NCBI RefSeq assembly: GCF_003634635.1
Contig: NZ_RBJB01000002.1
Span: 992,001 to 1,056,000, forward strand
Reading direction: 5' to 3'
Length of the DNA stretch: 64,000 nucleotides
Origin: Marinobacter nauticus
GTDB lineage: Bacteria; Pseudomonadota; Gammaproteobacteria; Pseudomonadales; Oleiphilaceae
Shown here piece after piece: positions 1 through 10,272 of the stretch (positions are counted from its first letter, which is position 1; every line of letters begins with the position of its first letter). The notes beneath the pieces were generated by a model. That model did not search any database, was not told the DNA's origin, and saw nothing but the letters and a program-made list of their open reading frames with translations. The translations under genes and the position numbers were made by a program.

Positions 1-2129
1 CCGGCCACGTAGGTGAGATCCGCTCTCGTATCCAGCTGCCAGATCTGCCCTGGCTCTGGTACGGAAATCCGGCCCCGGGTCAGCTGTCCGCGCCAACCCG
101 GTAGTTTCTCTCCCAGCCCGCCCGCGAATTCCAGCTCAACCGAAGCTTCAGGATGATCGACTTGCAAAGCCAGGGTGTGGCGCTCCCGGGTGCCGCTGAG
201 GGACGCTACAACCTTGTCGAGTTCCTGGCCAGCGAGACGCAGCTCAGTGCCCGACAGATCAAGGTCCAGCACCCCGTCACTATCAAGTCCCGCCTCAAGC
301 TGCGCCTCGGTAACCAGGAATTGATCCTGCCAGGCCAGATTGCCCGCCGTCAGTGAGAGCTCAGCTTCCGGAGCTTCCGGCGAGCCAGCCAGCCGAAGCC
401 GTCCGGCAGCCTCCCCACCCAGACCAGCCAACAGTTGTTGCGGTGCGGCAAGATCAAAGCGCAGGTCGCCCGCCAGAGATTCGCCATACCGTCCACTGCC
501 CTCAAGCCGGTTATCCCCGACGGACAGGTTGAATTTTTGCACAACCCAGTCTCGCCCCTGGGTGGACAAGGTTCCTTTTGCCTGTGCCGGCTGCTGCCGC
601 CATTGGCCGCTGAGATCCAGATCTGCGAATAATTCGGGCAGCGCCCCCTCCCGCAACTGGCCTCGGGTAGCCGCCGTTCCATTCAAACGCGCTTCCAGTT
701 GCGGCACCCAAAAGCCCGGATTGAATCGATCGAGCTCAAACTGCGCCTCCCAGCTCAGCGGCCCGGAAAACACCAGTTCTGCCTGTCCGGAAAGCGCGCC
801 GGCACCGGTGGTCATGTCCAGCTGGCTAAGGCTCACCGATTGCAGATCCCCTATCAGCCGGGATGTCAGTTCGGCTTCACCCAGGGGCCCCGCCACTGAA
901 GCATCCAGCGCTGCCTGATAACGACCATTACCATACTGAACCTGGCCATCCAGACGTTTCAGCACAACCGGTGGCGGCTCCAGGCCCGGAATCAGGCCGT
1001 ACCAGGGAAACTCCTCCAGGGTTATGTCTGCGCTGGCATCAATACCGTCACGCCAGGATACCTTGCCGTTCGCACCGAAGCGGCCATCGGAATTGCCCTC
1101 CCGATCCCGCGCGATCATCGTAACCTCGACGCCGGAAGCGCCTTGGAGGGTCACCAGACCCTGAACTGACGCCTCCACTGGCCCGGTGGACGCCGGGAGC
1201 ATCGCCCGGGTTCGGGTATCGAAGCCCCGAGCCAGGCTACCATCGAGTTCCAGCCGCCATTGGCCCAGCGTCAGGGTTTCAGGCACGGCGCTGTGCGGCC
1301 GAAATTCCGGCGACTGAAGCTTCAGGGTAGCCGGCAGATCGACATCAAGCGGATCCAATTCCCCCTCAAGGCGGGCATCGAGGTAGCCGCTGCTGGCGCC
1401 TGCCAAACGAAGATCCCGGGCGCTGCCGGACAGATCCAGGGCAATCTGCCAGTCGTCTCCGCTCGGTGGTGGCAAGGTCACGTTGACTGAAAGAGTCAAT
1501 GGCCAGTCCCGACGCATCTCGGCTCGGCCATTGGCGGTCACCAGAATATCACCGCGTTCATACAGAAGGTGGTCAATGTTCAGGGTGGCACCCGACGCCC
1601 GGGCATCCAGCTCGACCCGATTCCAGACCAGGTTGTCATTTACCGTCAGTGCCCCGAGCCGGACTTCACGGATATTCACACCCAGGGGCAGATTGACTAA
1701 AGGCAACTGGATATCACCTCGTGGCTGATCAGCCTGGTCGGGGGATTCCTGCACAGTAACCGCGATACTGGCCGCCTTGAGCGTGTCCAGACATACCGTC
1801 AGCTCAAGAAGGCACGACGGTGACCAGTCAATTTCCGGTTCGCTCACCTGCACGCCAACACCATAGCCCTGCCAGACCAGGCCATCGGCCCGCCACTGCC
1901 CCAGCATCGAGCCCTCGGCAGCTTCCGTCCGCAGGCCTGGTACCTGTTCAATGACCCAGGCGGTTCCCGTCTCACTGCGCAGGGCCAGCAGAACTGCAAC
2001 CACCAGCAACAGGGGCACCAGCAGCAGTACCAGGACAATAACCAGCGGCCAGAACCACCAATGCCGGGATTTTCGGGTTTCCGGTTCGGCATCCGGGGCC
2101 TGTGTATTTCTGGATCGCGCCTCGGTCAC
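1..2129 (-). CDS. tamB: TamB, translocation and assembly module subunit (C-terminus beyond left edge)
   Basis: This frame stays open from a GTG at 2129 to the window edge, giving about 709 N-terminal codons of a protein that normally exceeds 1,200 residues. It starts with a short basic N-terminus, then one hydrophobic anchor of about 25 residues rich in Leu and Val, then a long beta-rich region without cysteine clusters. This fits TamB, which is anchored in the inner membrane, spans the periplasm and works with TamA in outer-membrane protein insertion and phospholipid transport. The GTG start overlaps the tamA stop codon (GTGA), so the two genes are translationally coupled. The conserved C-terminal DUF490 region lies outside the window and cannot be checked, so the call rests on the tamA linkage and the architecture. 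Confidence 0.85.
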   Translation of the reverse strand, partial: MTEARSRNTQAPDAEPETRKSRHWWFWPLVIVLVLLLVPLLLVVAVLLALRSETGTAWVIEQVPGLRTEAAEGSMLGQWRADGLVWQGYGVGVQVSEPEIDWSPSCLLELTVCLDTLKAASIAVTVQESPDQADQPRGDIQLPLVNLPLGVNIREVRLGALTVNDNLVWNRVELDARASGATLNIDHLLYERGDILVTANGRAEMRRDWPLTLSVNVTLPPPSGDDWQIALDLSGSARDLRLAGASSGYLDARLEGELDPLDVDLPATLKLQSPEFRPHSAVPETLTLGQWRLELDGSLARGFDTRTRAMLPASTGPVEASVQGLVTLQGASGVEVTMIARDREGNSDGRFGANGKVSWRDGIDASADITLEEFPWYGLIPGLEPPPVVLKRLDGQVQYGNGRYQAALDASVAGPLGEAELTSRLIGDLQSVSLSQLDMTTGAGALSGQAELVFSGPLSWEAQFELDRFNPGFWVPQLEARLNGTAATRGQLREGALPELFADLDLSGQWRQQPAQAKGTLSTQGRDWVVQKFNLSVGDNRLEGSGRYGESLAGDLRFDLAAPQQLLAGLGGEAAGRLRLAGSPEAPEAELSLTAGNLAWQDQFLVTEAQLEAGLDSDGVLDLDLSGTELRLAGQELDKVVASLSGTRERHTLALQVDHPEASVELEFAGGLGEKLPGWRGQLTRGRISVPEPGQIWQLDTRADLTYVA

Positions 2130-3877
2130 AGTTCCGGCCCCATGGAAAAGTGAATCCGCCAGCCACCGCCAAGCTCCTCATTCAAACCCCTGGCAACATC
2201 CAGGCGAAGCGGCCCCACGGGGCTGACCCAACGAATCCCCACCCCAACACCGGTCGCCAGCGGATCAAAGGCATCGTTCACGGCATTACCCTCATCCACA
2301 AAGGCGGCCACACGCCAGTTCCTGGCAAACTCATACTGGTACTCAGCACTCCCCACAATGAGATATCGACCGCCAACGGCCACACCATCGCTGTCCTCCG
2401 GTGAAAGCGTCTCATAACCATACCCTCGTACGCTTTGGTCACCACCGGCAAAGAACCGCAGAGAGGGCGGCACATCGGAAAAATTATTGGTGGCAACACC
2501 GCCAAAGTTGAATCGGGCAAGAAAACGATGGTTGTCAGCCAAGGTGTACAGACCCTTGGCAAGCAGATTGACATGCAGAATATCCGCATCTGAAAGCACA
2601 GCCCGGTGGGCCCCGGTAACATCCAGCTGTAAACGGAATCCCCGGGACGGATCCAGTGGCGAATCCGCCTGCAGCTTTGAATAGCTCACACCCGGCAGAA
2701 GCAGGCTGGAGGTTCCTCGCTCACCGTCACCAATGCGAAAGCGCTCGCCTTCCCAGCGCATCGACAACACCTGCATCCAACCGTTGTCCAGTTGATGGTT
2801 CCATTGCTGACCGAAGGTCAGGCGCTCGGACTCAACGTCTTCCACATGTTCCCGCTGATACCCGGTGCCCAGGCGAATGGAATCGGTCATGGGCGGGTCA
2901 AGAGGCAGCTCGTACCAACCACTGACACTCTGGCGCAGTTCAGATAGCTCGGTGTCTGCCCCTCTCTTGTGCCCCATGGAGTTAATATAGTGCTCCCGCC
3001 AGTTGCCGCGGAAACGCGGCCCCACATCGGTCGAAAACCCGACGCCCGCAGACACCGATCTGGGAGGCCTTGGAGTGAGACCGATTGTCACTGGAATAAC
3101 ACGATCCTCTGCCTGGGAAGGAGAGGCATCAATGTCGACGCCAGAAAAATAGCCGCTGTTGGAGAGATCCCGGTTCAACCGGGCCACCTTGTCGGCATGA
3201 AACGGCTCGCCCGGCTCTGTGGTTACAAATTGCCGCAGCAACTGCTCATCAAAACCATGGCCTTCCAGAAAGGTGACCTCACCCAGTTGGTAGCGTTCAC
3301 CGGTGCGATAGGTAAGCAGGATATCCGCGGCGTTGGCGTCCGGGTCGACCTTCAGCTTTCGGGTCTCATACTCGCCATCAAAGTAGCCCAGGCGCCCTGC
3401 CCGGTTCTGGATCGCCTGCCGCAAACCGTCATATTCACCATGATGCAGAATATCACCTTCCCGGGGACGCTCCGGGAGGCTTTGCACCAGGCCCGGATCG
3501 TCGGCCCCAGGCCCCTGGATATCCACCTGCCGGGATCGCACGCGCACGGGCTCGCCGGGAACGATGGTCAGCACCAGCTCCGCTGGCGCTTCATCCTGTT
3601 CATTCACTTGCCAGCGTATGGTCGGATTGTAGTATCCGAGGGCCCGGACCGCTTCTTCCACCTGGGCGGCGGCGCTGGAGGCGTAACGCCGCAATCCGTC
3701 AGCGGTTCTGTCCTGTACCTCACCCAGCAGGATTTCCGCGTTCTCCTGCAATTGGTCGTAATCCCCCTCGACCTCTACCCGAACCTGGTTGGCAAATCCC
3801 GAGCTCGCCTGCCATAACAGCAACCATATCACCGGCCTGATCGCTGCTTGAATGTGAGTCCCGAATAACCGCATCAA
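2126..3877 (-). CDS. tamA: TamA, outer-membrane Omp85-family assembly factor
   Basis: The 583-residue protein begins with a cleavable signal peptide (about residues 1-29, ending near FAN). Three POTRA-like domains follow to about residue 265, and then a C-terminal 16-strand barrel typical of the Omp85/BamA family. Family hallmarks visible are a GVGFSTD strand near the start of the barrel, the FFAGGDQSVRGYGY segment (the conserved RG motif of the L6 loop), and a final GVGIRWVSPVGPLRLDVA strand pair. Length matches TamA (about 570-580) rather than BamA (about 800). With TamB, encoded immediately downstream and overlapping, it forms the TAM complex. The start at 3877 gives a complete signal peptide. 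Confidence 0.93.
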   Translation of the reverse strand: MMRLFGTHIQAAIRPVIWLLLWQASSGFANQVRVEVEGDYDQLQENAEILLGEVQDRTADGLRRYASSAAAQVEEAVRALGYYNPTIRWQVNEQDEAPAELVLTIVPGEPVRVRSRQVDIQGPGADDPGLVQSLPERPREGDILHHGEYDGLRQAIQNRAGRLGYFDGEYETRKLKVDPDANAADILLTYRTGERYQLGEVTFLEGHGFDEQLLRQFVTTEPGEPFHADKVARLNRDLSNSGYFSGVDIDASPSQAEDRVIPVTIGLTPRPPRSVSAGVGFSTDVGPRFRGNWREHYINSMGHKRGADTELSELRQSVSGWYELPLDPPMTDSIRLGTGYQREHVEDVESERLTFGQQWNHQLDNGWMQVLSMRWEGERFRIGDGERGTSSLLLPGVSYSKLQADSPLDPSRGFRLQLDVTGAHRAVLSDADILHVNLLAKGLYTLADNHRFLARFNFGGVATNNFSDVPPSLRFFAGGDQSVRGYGYETLSPEDSDGVAVGGRYLIVGSAEYQYEFARNWRVAAFVDEGNAVNDAFDPLATGVGVGIRWVSPVGPLRLDVARGLNEELGGGWRIHFSMGPEL

Positions 3878-4079
3878 AGGATGGCTGCCCTGACCAGATA
3901 AAGTGAGTGTTCCCTGTCACAGGGGCGAGAGTTTACCCGCAAGAACGGGGCGCTATCCATGCCCGCCGTATTAAGATTAGCAGCATAACGCCATCGCCGT
4001 TGCCACCGTCAGCCTCGTACCTGATCCAGAAATAGGCTAACCTGTCAGACACTTATAGAGTCATAGACAGGTCCTACGG

Positions 4080-5084
4080 ATGCTTCATGTAAACCGCGAA
4101 AACCTGAAATCCAGTCATCAGTTGATCTGGTTCCTGATCGACTTTCTGATGCTTGGCCTGTTGATCATCAACCTTTCGTTCATCATCTGGGATTCCATCT
4201 ACAACTTCGTGGCTGTGCAGAATCTCCTCAAAGACTACGCGCCGGCACTGCAATCTGCCTACCACCCCATTCATGAACGCTTCATCTTCTACGACCTGAT
4301 CTTCGTGGCCATTTTCCTGAGCGAATTTGTATTGCGCTGGGGTTATTCAATCAGGGCAAAAGTCTATGACCGCTGGTACTTCTATCCGTTCATCCACTGG
4401 TACGATCTGGTGGGCTGCATTCCGGTTGGCAGCCTCCGGTTTCTGAGAATCCTGAGGGTGATCTCTATTATCTACCGGCTGCATCAGTACAAGATCATCG
4501 ATTTCACCAACACCCGGCTGTTCCGGTTCGTTAATTTCTACTACGAAGCATTCATGGAGGAGCTGTCTGACCGGATTGTCCTGAAAGTACTCAGCGGTGT
4601 TCAGGAAGAAGTTCGGCGGGGCTCGCCTCTGTTTGAGCGTATCCAGCAGGATATTCTTTATCCGCGGCGGGACATGCTGTCAGAGTGGATTTCAGAGCGG
4701 GTGGCAGTGGCAGCCAAGGAGGGTTACGTACCAAATCGCGGCGCACTGAGGGCCTATCTGGAAAACCGGGTGGACCAGGCCTTGAAGCAGAATCTGGAGC
4801 TGTCCCGGTTGAAATACCTGCCAGTGGTGGGGCCAACCATCCAGGACACACTGGAGAATGCGGTGGGTGACATTGTCGCCAATGTGATTCACCAGATTCT
4901 CGAAGACCTCGCCTCCACCTCCAACCATGCGTTTATTGAAGATATCGTCAACGTGTTCCTGCCCGAACCTGGCCAACAACAGGAAGAGGCCGAAAACGAA
5001 GCGCTAATCAACCTGATACTGGAGGTGGTCGACGCCATCAAGGACCAGGTCCGGGTCAAACACTGGCGCGAGAATCTGCCCTGA
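4080..5084 (+). CDS. Voltage-sensor-like membrane protein without an evident pore domain
   Basis: The 334-residue protein has about four hydrophobic segments in its first 150 residues. The fourth, around residues 118-140, has the arginine spacing of an S4 voltage sensor: SLRFLRILRVISIIYRLHQY places Arg at every third or fourth position. An acidic residue in the preceding helices (the LSEFVLRWG segment) fits countercharges. In an ordinary ion channel S5, a pore loop and S6 would follow, but residues 150-334 are hydrophilic, helical and strongly charged, with no selectivity-filter motif. It is transcribed divergently from tamA across a 200-bp gap and ends just before the convergent kinase gene. 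Possible roles are a proton channel of the Hv type or a voltage-responsive regulator; function is not established from sequence. Confidence 0.6.
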   Translation: MLHVNRENLKSSHQLIWFLIDFLMLGLLIINLSFIIWDSIYNFVAVQNLLKDYAPALQSAYHPIHERFIFYDLIFVAIFLSEFVLRWGYSIRAKVYDRWYFYPFIHWYDLVGCIPVGSLRFLRILRVISIIYRLHQYKIIDFTNTRLFRFVNFYYEAFMEELSDRIVLKVLSGVQEEVRRGSPLFERIQQDILYPRRDMLSEWISERVAVAAKEGYVPNRGALRAYLENRVDQALKQNLELSRLKYLPVVGPTIQDTLENAVGDIVANVIHQILEDLASTSNHAFIEDIVNVFLPEPGQQQEEAENEALINLILEVVDAIKDQVRVKHWRENLP

Positions 5085-5097
5085 CAGGAATTGCTCG

Positions 5098-5607
5098 TTA
5101 CTGTGGCAACCCATCGATGACCGCCTGACAGACCTGTTCCTGGTTCAACCCCTGGCCCTTGATGGCCAGGTCCGCGTAGCGGGTATAAAGGGCGAAACGC
5201 TCTTCAAATAACGCTTCCAGCGACTGGTCGGGCCGACGGGAGATACCGCGGAGGCTGTAATTGCCGATACGTCTGCGCACCTCATCCAGAGAAATATCGA
5301 GAAACACTACGGTGCCCTTCTGCCTCAGGTGTGTCATCGCGGCCTCACTGTACACCGCGCTACCACCGGTGCTGATGACCTGACCTTCAACCTCAAGAGC
5401 CAGCAGTACCTGCTCTTCAATCCGACGCAGGGCCAGATAGCCGTCCTGGTCAACGATCTCCTGCAGCGTTCGCCCGGCCTGCTCCTGTATCAGCAGATCG
5501 GTATCGATAAACCCCAGGCCCAGGCGTTTTGCCACCAACACCCCGACGGTGCTTTTGCCGCTGCCAGGCATGCCGATAAACACCAGATTTCTGCGCCCGG
5601 TGGTCAT
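5098..5607 (-). CDS. Shikimate kinase-like P-loop kinase
   Basis: The 169-residue protein has a Walker A loop GMPGSGKST at residues 13-21, a DTD motif near 36-38 matching the Mg/shikimate Asp of AroK, the STGGSAVY segment matching the conserved GGG shikimate-binding stretch, and a lid Arg in RRPDQ. Length matches AroK (about 170). Family members phosphorylate shikimate at O3 in the chorismate pathway. The gene overlaps the upstream sstT by four bases (ATGA) instead of sitting beside aroB, which is the usual aroK context. It may therefore be a second, AroL-like copy, or a relative with a different small-molecule substrate. Confidence 0.75.
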   Translation of the reverse strand: MTTGRRNLVFIGMPGSGKSTVGVLVAKRLGLGFIDTDLLIQEQAGRTLQEIVDQDGYLALRRIEEQVLLALEVEGQVISTGGSAVYSEAAMTHLRQKGTVVFLDISLDEVRRRIGNYSLRGISRRPDQSLEALFEERFALYTRYADLAIKGQGLNQEQVCQAVIDGLPQ

Positions 5608-6830
5608 GCTGATTCACGAGCCTCTGCCGAACGACAGGCCGCCGCGGTGAACAGAACATCGGTTGATGAGTTCAATGCGGTTTCGGTGGAATCCTGAACC
5701 ACGCTGATGACAAAACCAATGGCAACCACCTGCATGGCCACTTCCGTGGAGATACCAAACAGACTGGTCGCCAGCGGAATAAGCAGCAGTGAACCTCCAG
5801 CCACGCCGGAAACCCCGCAGGCCGCAATAGACGACACCACGCAAAGCAGCAGTGCGGTCGGGAAATCCACCGGAATACCCAGGGTATTCGCAGCCGCCAG
5901 GGTAATCACGGAGATGGTGATGGCGGCACCGGCCATATTGATAGTGGCACCAAGCGGGATGGAAATAGCGTAAGTATCCGGGTCCAGCCCCAGCCGGTCA
6001 CACAGGTTAAGGTTAACCGGGATATTGGCAGCGGAACTGCGGGTAAAAAAGGCGGTGATGGCACTGCCCCTTAAACAGGCGAATACCAGGGGGTAAGGAT
6101 TCTGGCGGGTGTGGAGGAAGACAATCAACGGATTGGTCACCAGAGCCACAAACAGCATACAGCCAACAATGACGGCCAGAAGGCGGCCGTATTCCAGCAG
6201 CGCGCCGATGCCGGCATCGGCCAGGGTATTGGCAACCAGCCCGAAGATTCCCAGGGGCGCAAACCGGATAACGGCCCGGACAATGCCGGAAATTGCATCG
6301 GACAGGTCGTTCACCACTTGCCGGGTGGCGTCACGGCCCTGGCGCAGCATTAATCCCAGACCAACGGCCCAGGCCAGAATAGCAATGAAGTTCCCTTCCA
6401 TCAGGGCGCTGACCGGATTCGTCACCGCGCTCAGCAGAAGATTGCGCAGGATCTCGACGACCCCGCCAGGCGGGTTGCCGCTGACTTCCGGAAGCTCCAG
6501 CGTGAGTTCCGTGGGGAAGACAAAGCTGGCGATCACCGCTACCACAGCCGCCACCAGCGTACCGATCACATACAGCAGCAACACCCCACGAATGTGGGTT
6601 GGCTGTCCCTGCTGGTGATTGGCAATGGCTGCCGTCACCAGCGCAAACACCAGGATCGGCGCAACCGCTTTCAGGGCTGAGATGAAAAGCTGGCCAAGCA
6701 GGGAAACAGATTGGGCGGTTTCAGGCCAGACGACGGCCAGCAAAACGCCGGCAATAATTCCGATGGTGATCTGGGGAATCAACCCCATCTGCAGCAGGGG
6801 GCGTACAACACCAAGTCGCCGGGAGGACAT
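5604..6830 (-). CDS. sstT: Sodium/serine-threonine symporter SstT
   Basis: The 408-residue, very hydrophobic protein belongs to the dicarboxylate/amino acid:cation symporter family. The serine-rich hairpin region reads [14 protein letters not shown], and the sodium- and substrate-binding stretches NMAGAAI and [14 protein letters not shown] match SstT, which imports serine and threonine with sodium. The protein ends just after the last conserved helix, as expected. It overlaps the kinase-like gene downstream by ATGA and probably shares its transcript. A GGAG-type site precedes the ATG at 6830. Confidence 0.92.
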   Translation of the reverse strand: MSSRRLGVVRPLLQMGLIPQITIGIIAGVLLAVVWPETAQSVSLLGQLFISALKAVAPILVFALVTAAIANHQQGQPTHIRGVLLLYVIGTLVAAVVAVIASFVFPTELTLELPEVSGNPPGGVVEILRNLLLSAVTNPVSALMEGNFIAILAWAVGLGLMLRQGRDATRQVVNDLSDAISGIVRAVIRFAPLGIFGLVANTLADAGIGALLEYGRLLAVIVGCMLFVALVTNPLIVFLHTRQNPYPLVFACLRGSAITAFFTRSSAANIPVNLNLCDRLGLDPDTYAISIPLGATINMAGAAITISVITLAAANTLGIPVDFPTALLLCVVSSIAACGVSGVAGGSLLLIPLATSLFGISTEVAMQVVAIGFVISVVQDSTETALNSSTDVLFTAAACRSAEARESA

Positions 6831-6911
6831 CAGAGGGCTCCTTTTGCTTGTTCAGAAAGGGGCATCACCCGGCGATACTGGCCACGGGAATAATCTGCCG
6901 CCCAGAAAGCA

Positions 6912-6950
6912 AAAAAGGCAGATCAGTGAAGGTAACTGACCTGCCTTTTT
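6912..6950 (-). terminator. Terminator downstream of tRNA-fMet
   Basis: A hairpin with arms AAAAAGGCAG and CTGCCTTTTT, extended by TCAGT/ACTGA around a short loop, lies seven bases beyond the tRNA CCA end and is followed by a T-run on the minus strand. Confidence 0.85.
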
Positions 6951-6956
6951 CTTTTT

Positions 6957-7033
<77 letters not shown>

Positions 7034-7141
7034 TCAAACTTTTTATCAATCAGGTAGAGGCCCGATCAACGTGGCGCGAATACTATAGCTCTGGCCGCCA
7101 GCTGTCAAAGAGGATTTCGGTTATTACCTATCCCGCCCGGA

Positions 7142-8458
7142 TCAGCGCTCCAGAATTGCCGTCACGCCCTGGCCGCCAGCGGCGCAGATTGAGATCAGGC
7201 CACGACCACTACCTTTCTGCTCCAGCAGCTTGGCCATCGTGGCGACAATACGGCCTCCGGTCGCGGCAAACGGATGCCCCGTGGCCAGACTCGAACCCTT
7301 CACGTTCAGCTTGTCGCGATCAATGGTGCCCAATGGTTTTTCCAGCCCGAGGCGCTCCCTGCAGAATCCCGGATCTTCCCAGGCTTTCAGGGTAGATAAA
7401 ACCTGTGCCGCAAATGCCTCGTGAATCTCATAGAAGTCGAAATCCTGAAGGGTCAGGCCGGCCCTTTCCAGCATCCGGGGTACGGCATAGGCTGGCGCCA
7501 TCAGCAGGCCCTCTTTCTTGTCGACGAAATCCACAGCAGCCACTTCGGAGAAGGTCAGCCAGGCTTTGACATCCATGTTATGGGCCTTTGCCCACTCTTC
7601 GCTGGCCAACAGCACTGCCGACGCGCCATCGGTGAGCGCCGTGCTGTTGGCTGCAGTCATGGTGCCGTTTTCCCGATCAAAACAGGGCTTGAGGGTGGCC
7701 AGTTTTTCCAGCGTGGTGTCCGGACGCAGGATATTATCTTTATCGAGACCGGCCATGGGAGTCATCAGATCGTCGAAAAAGCCCTCCTCGTAGGCCTTTG
7801 CCAGCTTCTGATGACTCTCCCAGGCCAGGCGATCCTGATCTTCACGGGCGATACTCCATTCTTTGGCAGTCACCTGGCAGTGGTCCCCCATGGACATGCC
7901 TGTACGGGGCTCGCCGTTCTCCGGAATCTCCGGCACCAGATGGCTCGGCCGGAAACGGCCAAGAATTTTCAGGCGCTCCTTGGTGGTCTTGGCACGGTTG
8001 AGGTCCAGCAGGATTTCCCGGAGCCCTTCGCCCACCCCGATCGGCGCATCAGACGTGGTATCGGTGCCGCCGGCAATGCCGCACTCGATCTGCCCCAACG
8101 CGATTTTGTTCGCCACCAGAATCGCGGCTTCCAGGCCGGTTCCGCAGGCTTGCTGGATATCGTAGGCCGGTGTTTCAGGTGCCAGACCACAGCTGAGAAC
8201 CGATTCACGAGTCAGGTTGAAGTCCCTGGAATGCTTGATCACGGCGCCCGCGACCACTTCGCCCATTTTCATGCCGTCCAGATTAAAGCGATCCACCAGC
8301 CCACGAAGCGCCGAAGTCAACAATTCCTGGTTACTGATCTTGCTGTAGGCAGTATTGGAGCGGGCAAACGGAATACGGTTACCGCCAATAACGGCAACCC
8401 GTCGAATGCCCTGGCTTGCCCCTTTCACGGGTGCTGAGGTTTTCTTTGCCTGTGCCAT
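7142..8458 (-). CDS. fadI: 3-ketoacyl-CoA thiolase / acetyl-CoA acetyltransferase, FadI type
   Basis: The 438-residue thiolase catalyses the last step of beta-oxidation, cleaving 3-ketoacyl-CoA with CoA. The nucleophilic Cys is in QQACGTGLEA, the active-site His in ATGHPFAATGG, and the second catalytic Cys in CAAGGQGV close to the C-terminus. The length and the extended N-terminus fit the FadI/AtoB-long branch rather than the ~390-residue FadA. AAGGA lies eleven bases before the ATG. It is divergent from the fabG-like gene at 8650, a pair that together suggests 3-ketoacyl-CoA handling (fatty acid or hydroxyalkanoate metabolism). Confidence 0.9.
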   Translation of the reverse strand: MAQAKKTSAPVKGASQGIRRVAVIGGNRIPFARSNTAYSKISNQELLTSALRGLVDRFNLDGMKMGEVVAGAVIKHSRDFNLTRESVLSCGLAPETPAYDIQQACGTGLEAAILVANKIALGQIECGIAGGTDTTSDAPIGVGEGLREILLDLNRAKTTKERLKILGRFRPSHLVPEIPENGEPRTGMSMGDHCQVTAKEWSIAREDQDRLAWESHQKLAKAYEEGFFDDLMTPMAGLDKDNILRPDTTLEKLATLKPCFDRENGTMTAANSTALTDGASAVLLASEEWAKAHNMDVKAWLTFSEVAAVDFVDKKEGLLMAPAYAVPRMLERAGLTLQDFDFYEIHEAFAAQVLSTLKAWEDPGFCRERLGLEKPLGTIDRDKLNVKGSSLATGHPFAATGGRIVATMAKLLEQKGSGRGLISICAAGGQGVTAILER

Positions 8459-8649
8459 CGCTGTGTTTCCTTGTGAGTCAGATGATTCTGTTTCGGTTCA
8501 CCGATACTGTTGATGAGTCTAGCGCCTGACGGCAGTCTCTCATTGGCAACTCTGACAACGCACAACCTGCGTTCAGTCAATACAATAGCTGGAAGATTCC
8601 TTACCCTTTAGGCTAATTTGCAATCAACCAGATGCACAAGGAAGAAAAC

Positions 8650-10056
8650 ATGTCTGACCTCTACCTCAAACTCGTGAATACCCCGGTGGGAAAAACCGCC
8701 GCCCAGTCTCTTGGCTTGCCGTCACCGGCCCCGCTGAAACGCCTCAAGCGAGTGGATCAGCCTTTTATTGAGGGCGACGTCCTCATTGGAGCCGGCAATG
8801 GTGCCCGCGCCATCGCCACCCTTGGCAGCATTGTTGGCGCCAGCCCGGCCACCCTGCACCACGCCACCGGGCCGGAAACCCTGGCCGAATCGGCCAAGAC
8901 AAGCAACAAGGCTCAGGCACTGGATATCACCGGCGAGGTCTCCGGCAAGTTCTCGGCACTGATTTTCGATGCGTCCGGCCTGCAGAAACCGGATGAATTG
9001 CGCGCCCTGTATGACTTTTTCCACCCCACTATCCGGAAACTGGCGACGAATGGCCGGGTTCTGGTGATTGGCCAGGACCCGCACACCTGCCGCAAGGCGC
9101 CCCAGGCCGCTGCACAACAGGCACTGGAAGGCTTCGTACGAGCCGTTGGCAAAGAGATCGGCAAAAAGGGCGCTACCGCGAACCTGGTCTGGATAGCACC
9201 CAATGCTGAAAACCAGCTGGATTCCTCGGTTCGGTTCTTCCTGTCGCCACGCTCAGCCTACGTCTCCGGGCAGGTGGTTCGCATCGGCAAAGCCGACGAA
9301 GCCAAAGCCACCAATCCGGTCGCACCATTGGCAGGCAAAGTGGCCTTGGTGACCGGCGCGTCCCGAGGCATTGGCGCCGCTATCGCTGAAACCCTGGCCA
9401 GAGATGGGGCAACCGTCATCGGGCTCGACATTCCGCCGGCACTCGAGGAATTGCAGAAAGTAACCGGCGCTCTGAAAGGCAAGGCGCTCGCCTGCGACAT
9501 CACCGATGAAAAGGCGCCAAAGCTGATCGCAGACTTTATCGAAAAGGAAACCGGCGGTGTCGACTTCGTCATCCACAACGCCGGCATCACCAGAGACAAA
9601 ACCCTAGGCAACATGCCCGAACATTTCTGGGATATGACCATTGCCGTCAACCTGACTGCAGAAGAGCTGATTGACGAGGAACTGGCGGAGCGCAAACTGA
9701 TGCGGGAAAACGGCCGCATCGTCTGCATTTCTTCGATCAGCGGCATCGCAGGCAATTTCGGCCAGACCAACTACTCCTGCGCCAAAAGCGGCGTGATCGG
9801 CTATGTTGAAGCCATGGCCCGTCATCTGAAGAACGGCATCACCATTAACGCCATCGCACCGGGCTTTATCGAAACCCAGATGACTGCCGCCATGCCGTTT
9901 ACCATCCGTGAGGCCGGTCGACGCATGAACAGCCTGTCTCAGGGCGGGCAACCGGTTGATGTGGCCGAGGCTATCGCCTGGTACTGCAACCCAGCGTCTG
10001 CGGGCGTGAACGGGAACGTGGTTCGGGTATGTGGCCAGTCCCTGATCGGCAAGTAA
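8650..10056 (+). CDS. High-molecular-weight FabG-like 3-oxoacyl reductase (short-chain dehydrogenase)
   Basis: The 468-residue protein has two parts. An N-terminal domain of about 210 residues resembles a nucleotide-binding domain but lacks a clear Gly motif. The C-terminal half is a standard short-chain dehydrogenase with the cofactor loop TGASRGIGA, the NAG motif in HNAGITRD, the catalytic Ser in ISSISG, and YSCAK as YxxxK. This matches the long FabG (FabG4-type) family, which reduces 3-ketoacyl-CoA or -ACP. The start at 8650 is chosen because AAGGAAG lies six bases upstream; an in-frame ATG at 8632 has no site. Divergent from fadI. Confidence 0.88.
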   Translation: MSDLYLKLVNTPVGKTAAQSLGLPSPAPLKRLKRVDQPFIEGDVLIGAGNGARAIATLGSIVGASPATLHHATGPETLAESAKTSNKAQALDITGEVSGKFSALIFDASGLQKPDELRALYDFFHPTIRKLATNGRVLVIGQDPHTCRKAPQAAAQQALEGFVRAVGKEIGKKGATANLVWIAPNAENQLDSSVRFFLSPRSAYVSGQVVRIGKADEAKATNPVAPLAGKVALVTGASRGIGAAIAETLARDGATVIGLDIPPALEELQKVTGALKGKALACDITDEKAPKLIADFIEKETGGVDFVIHNAGITRDKTLGNMPEHFWDMTIAVNLTAEELIDEELAERKLMRENGRIVCISSISGIAGNFGQTNYSCAKSGVIGYVEAMARHLKNGITINAIAPGFIETQMTAAMPFTIREAGRRMNSLSQGGQPVDVAEAIAWYCNPASAGVNGNVVRVCGQSLIGK

Positions 10057-10150
10057 TTCAGAAAAGGCACTACAGGAAGAGGCCGGTCAGGGTAACCCTG
10101 CCCGGCCTTTTTGCGGCTCACCAAAGGAGCTTGGCGTTTTCTGAGGGCAT

Positions 10151-10180
10151 AAAAAAAGCAGACCAGATTGGTCTGCTTTT
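10151..10180 (-). terminator. Terminator of the tRNA-Val/Asp/Val cluster
   Basis: A perfect 12-bp stem AAAAGCAGACCA/TGGTCTGCTTTT closes a 3-nt loop and is followed on the minus strand by seven T residues. It begins eight bases after the last tRNA of the cluster. Confidence 0.88.
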
Positions 10181-10187
10181 TAGAATC

Positions 10188-10263
10188 TGGTGGGTGGTGC
10201 AGGGATCGAACCTGCGACCCTCGCCTTGTAAGGGCGATGCTCTCCCAGCTGAGCTAACCACCC
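10188..10263 (-). tRNA. tRNA-Val (TAC)
   Basis: A 76-nt cloverleaf on the minus strand has the acceptor GGGTGGT/ACCACCC, the anticodon TAC in loop CTTACAA, the T arm GCAGG-TTCGATC-CCTGC, and an encoded CCA. It is identical to the copy at 10392-10467. Confidence 0.97.
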
Positions 10264-10272
10264 AGGGTAAGG

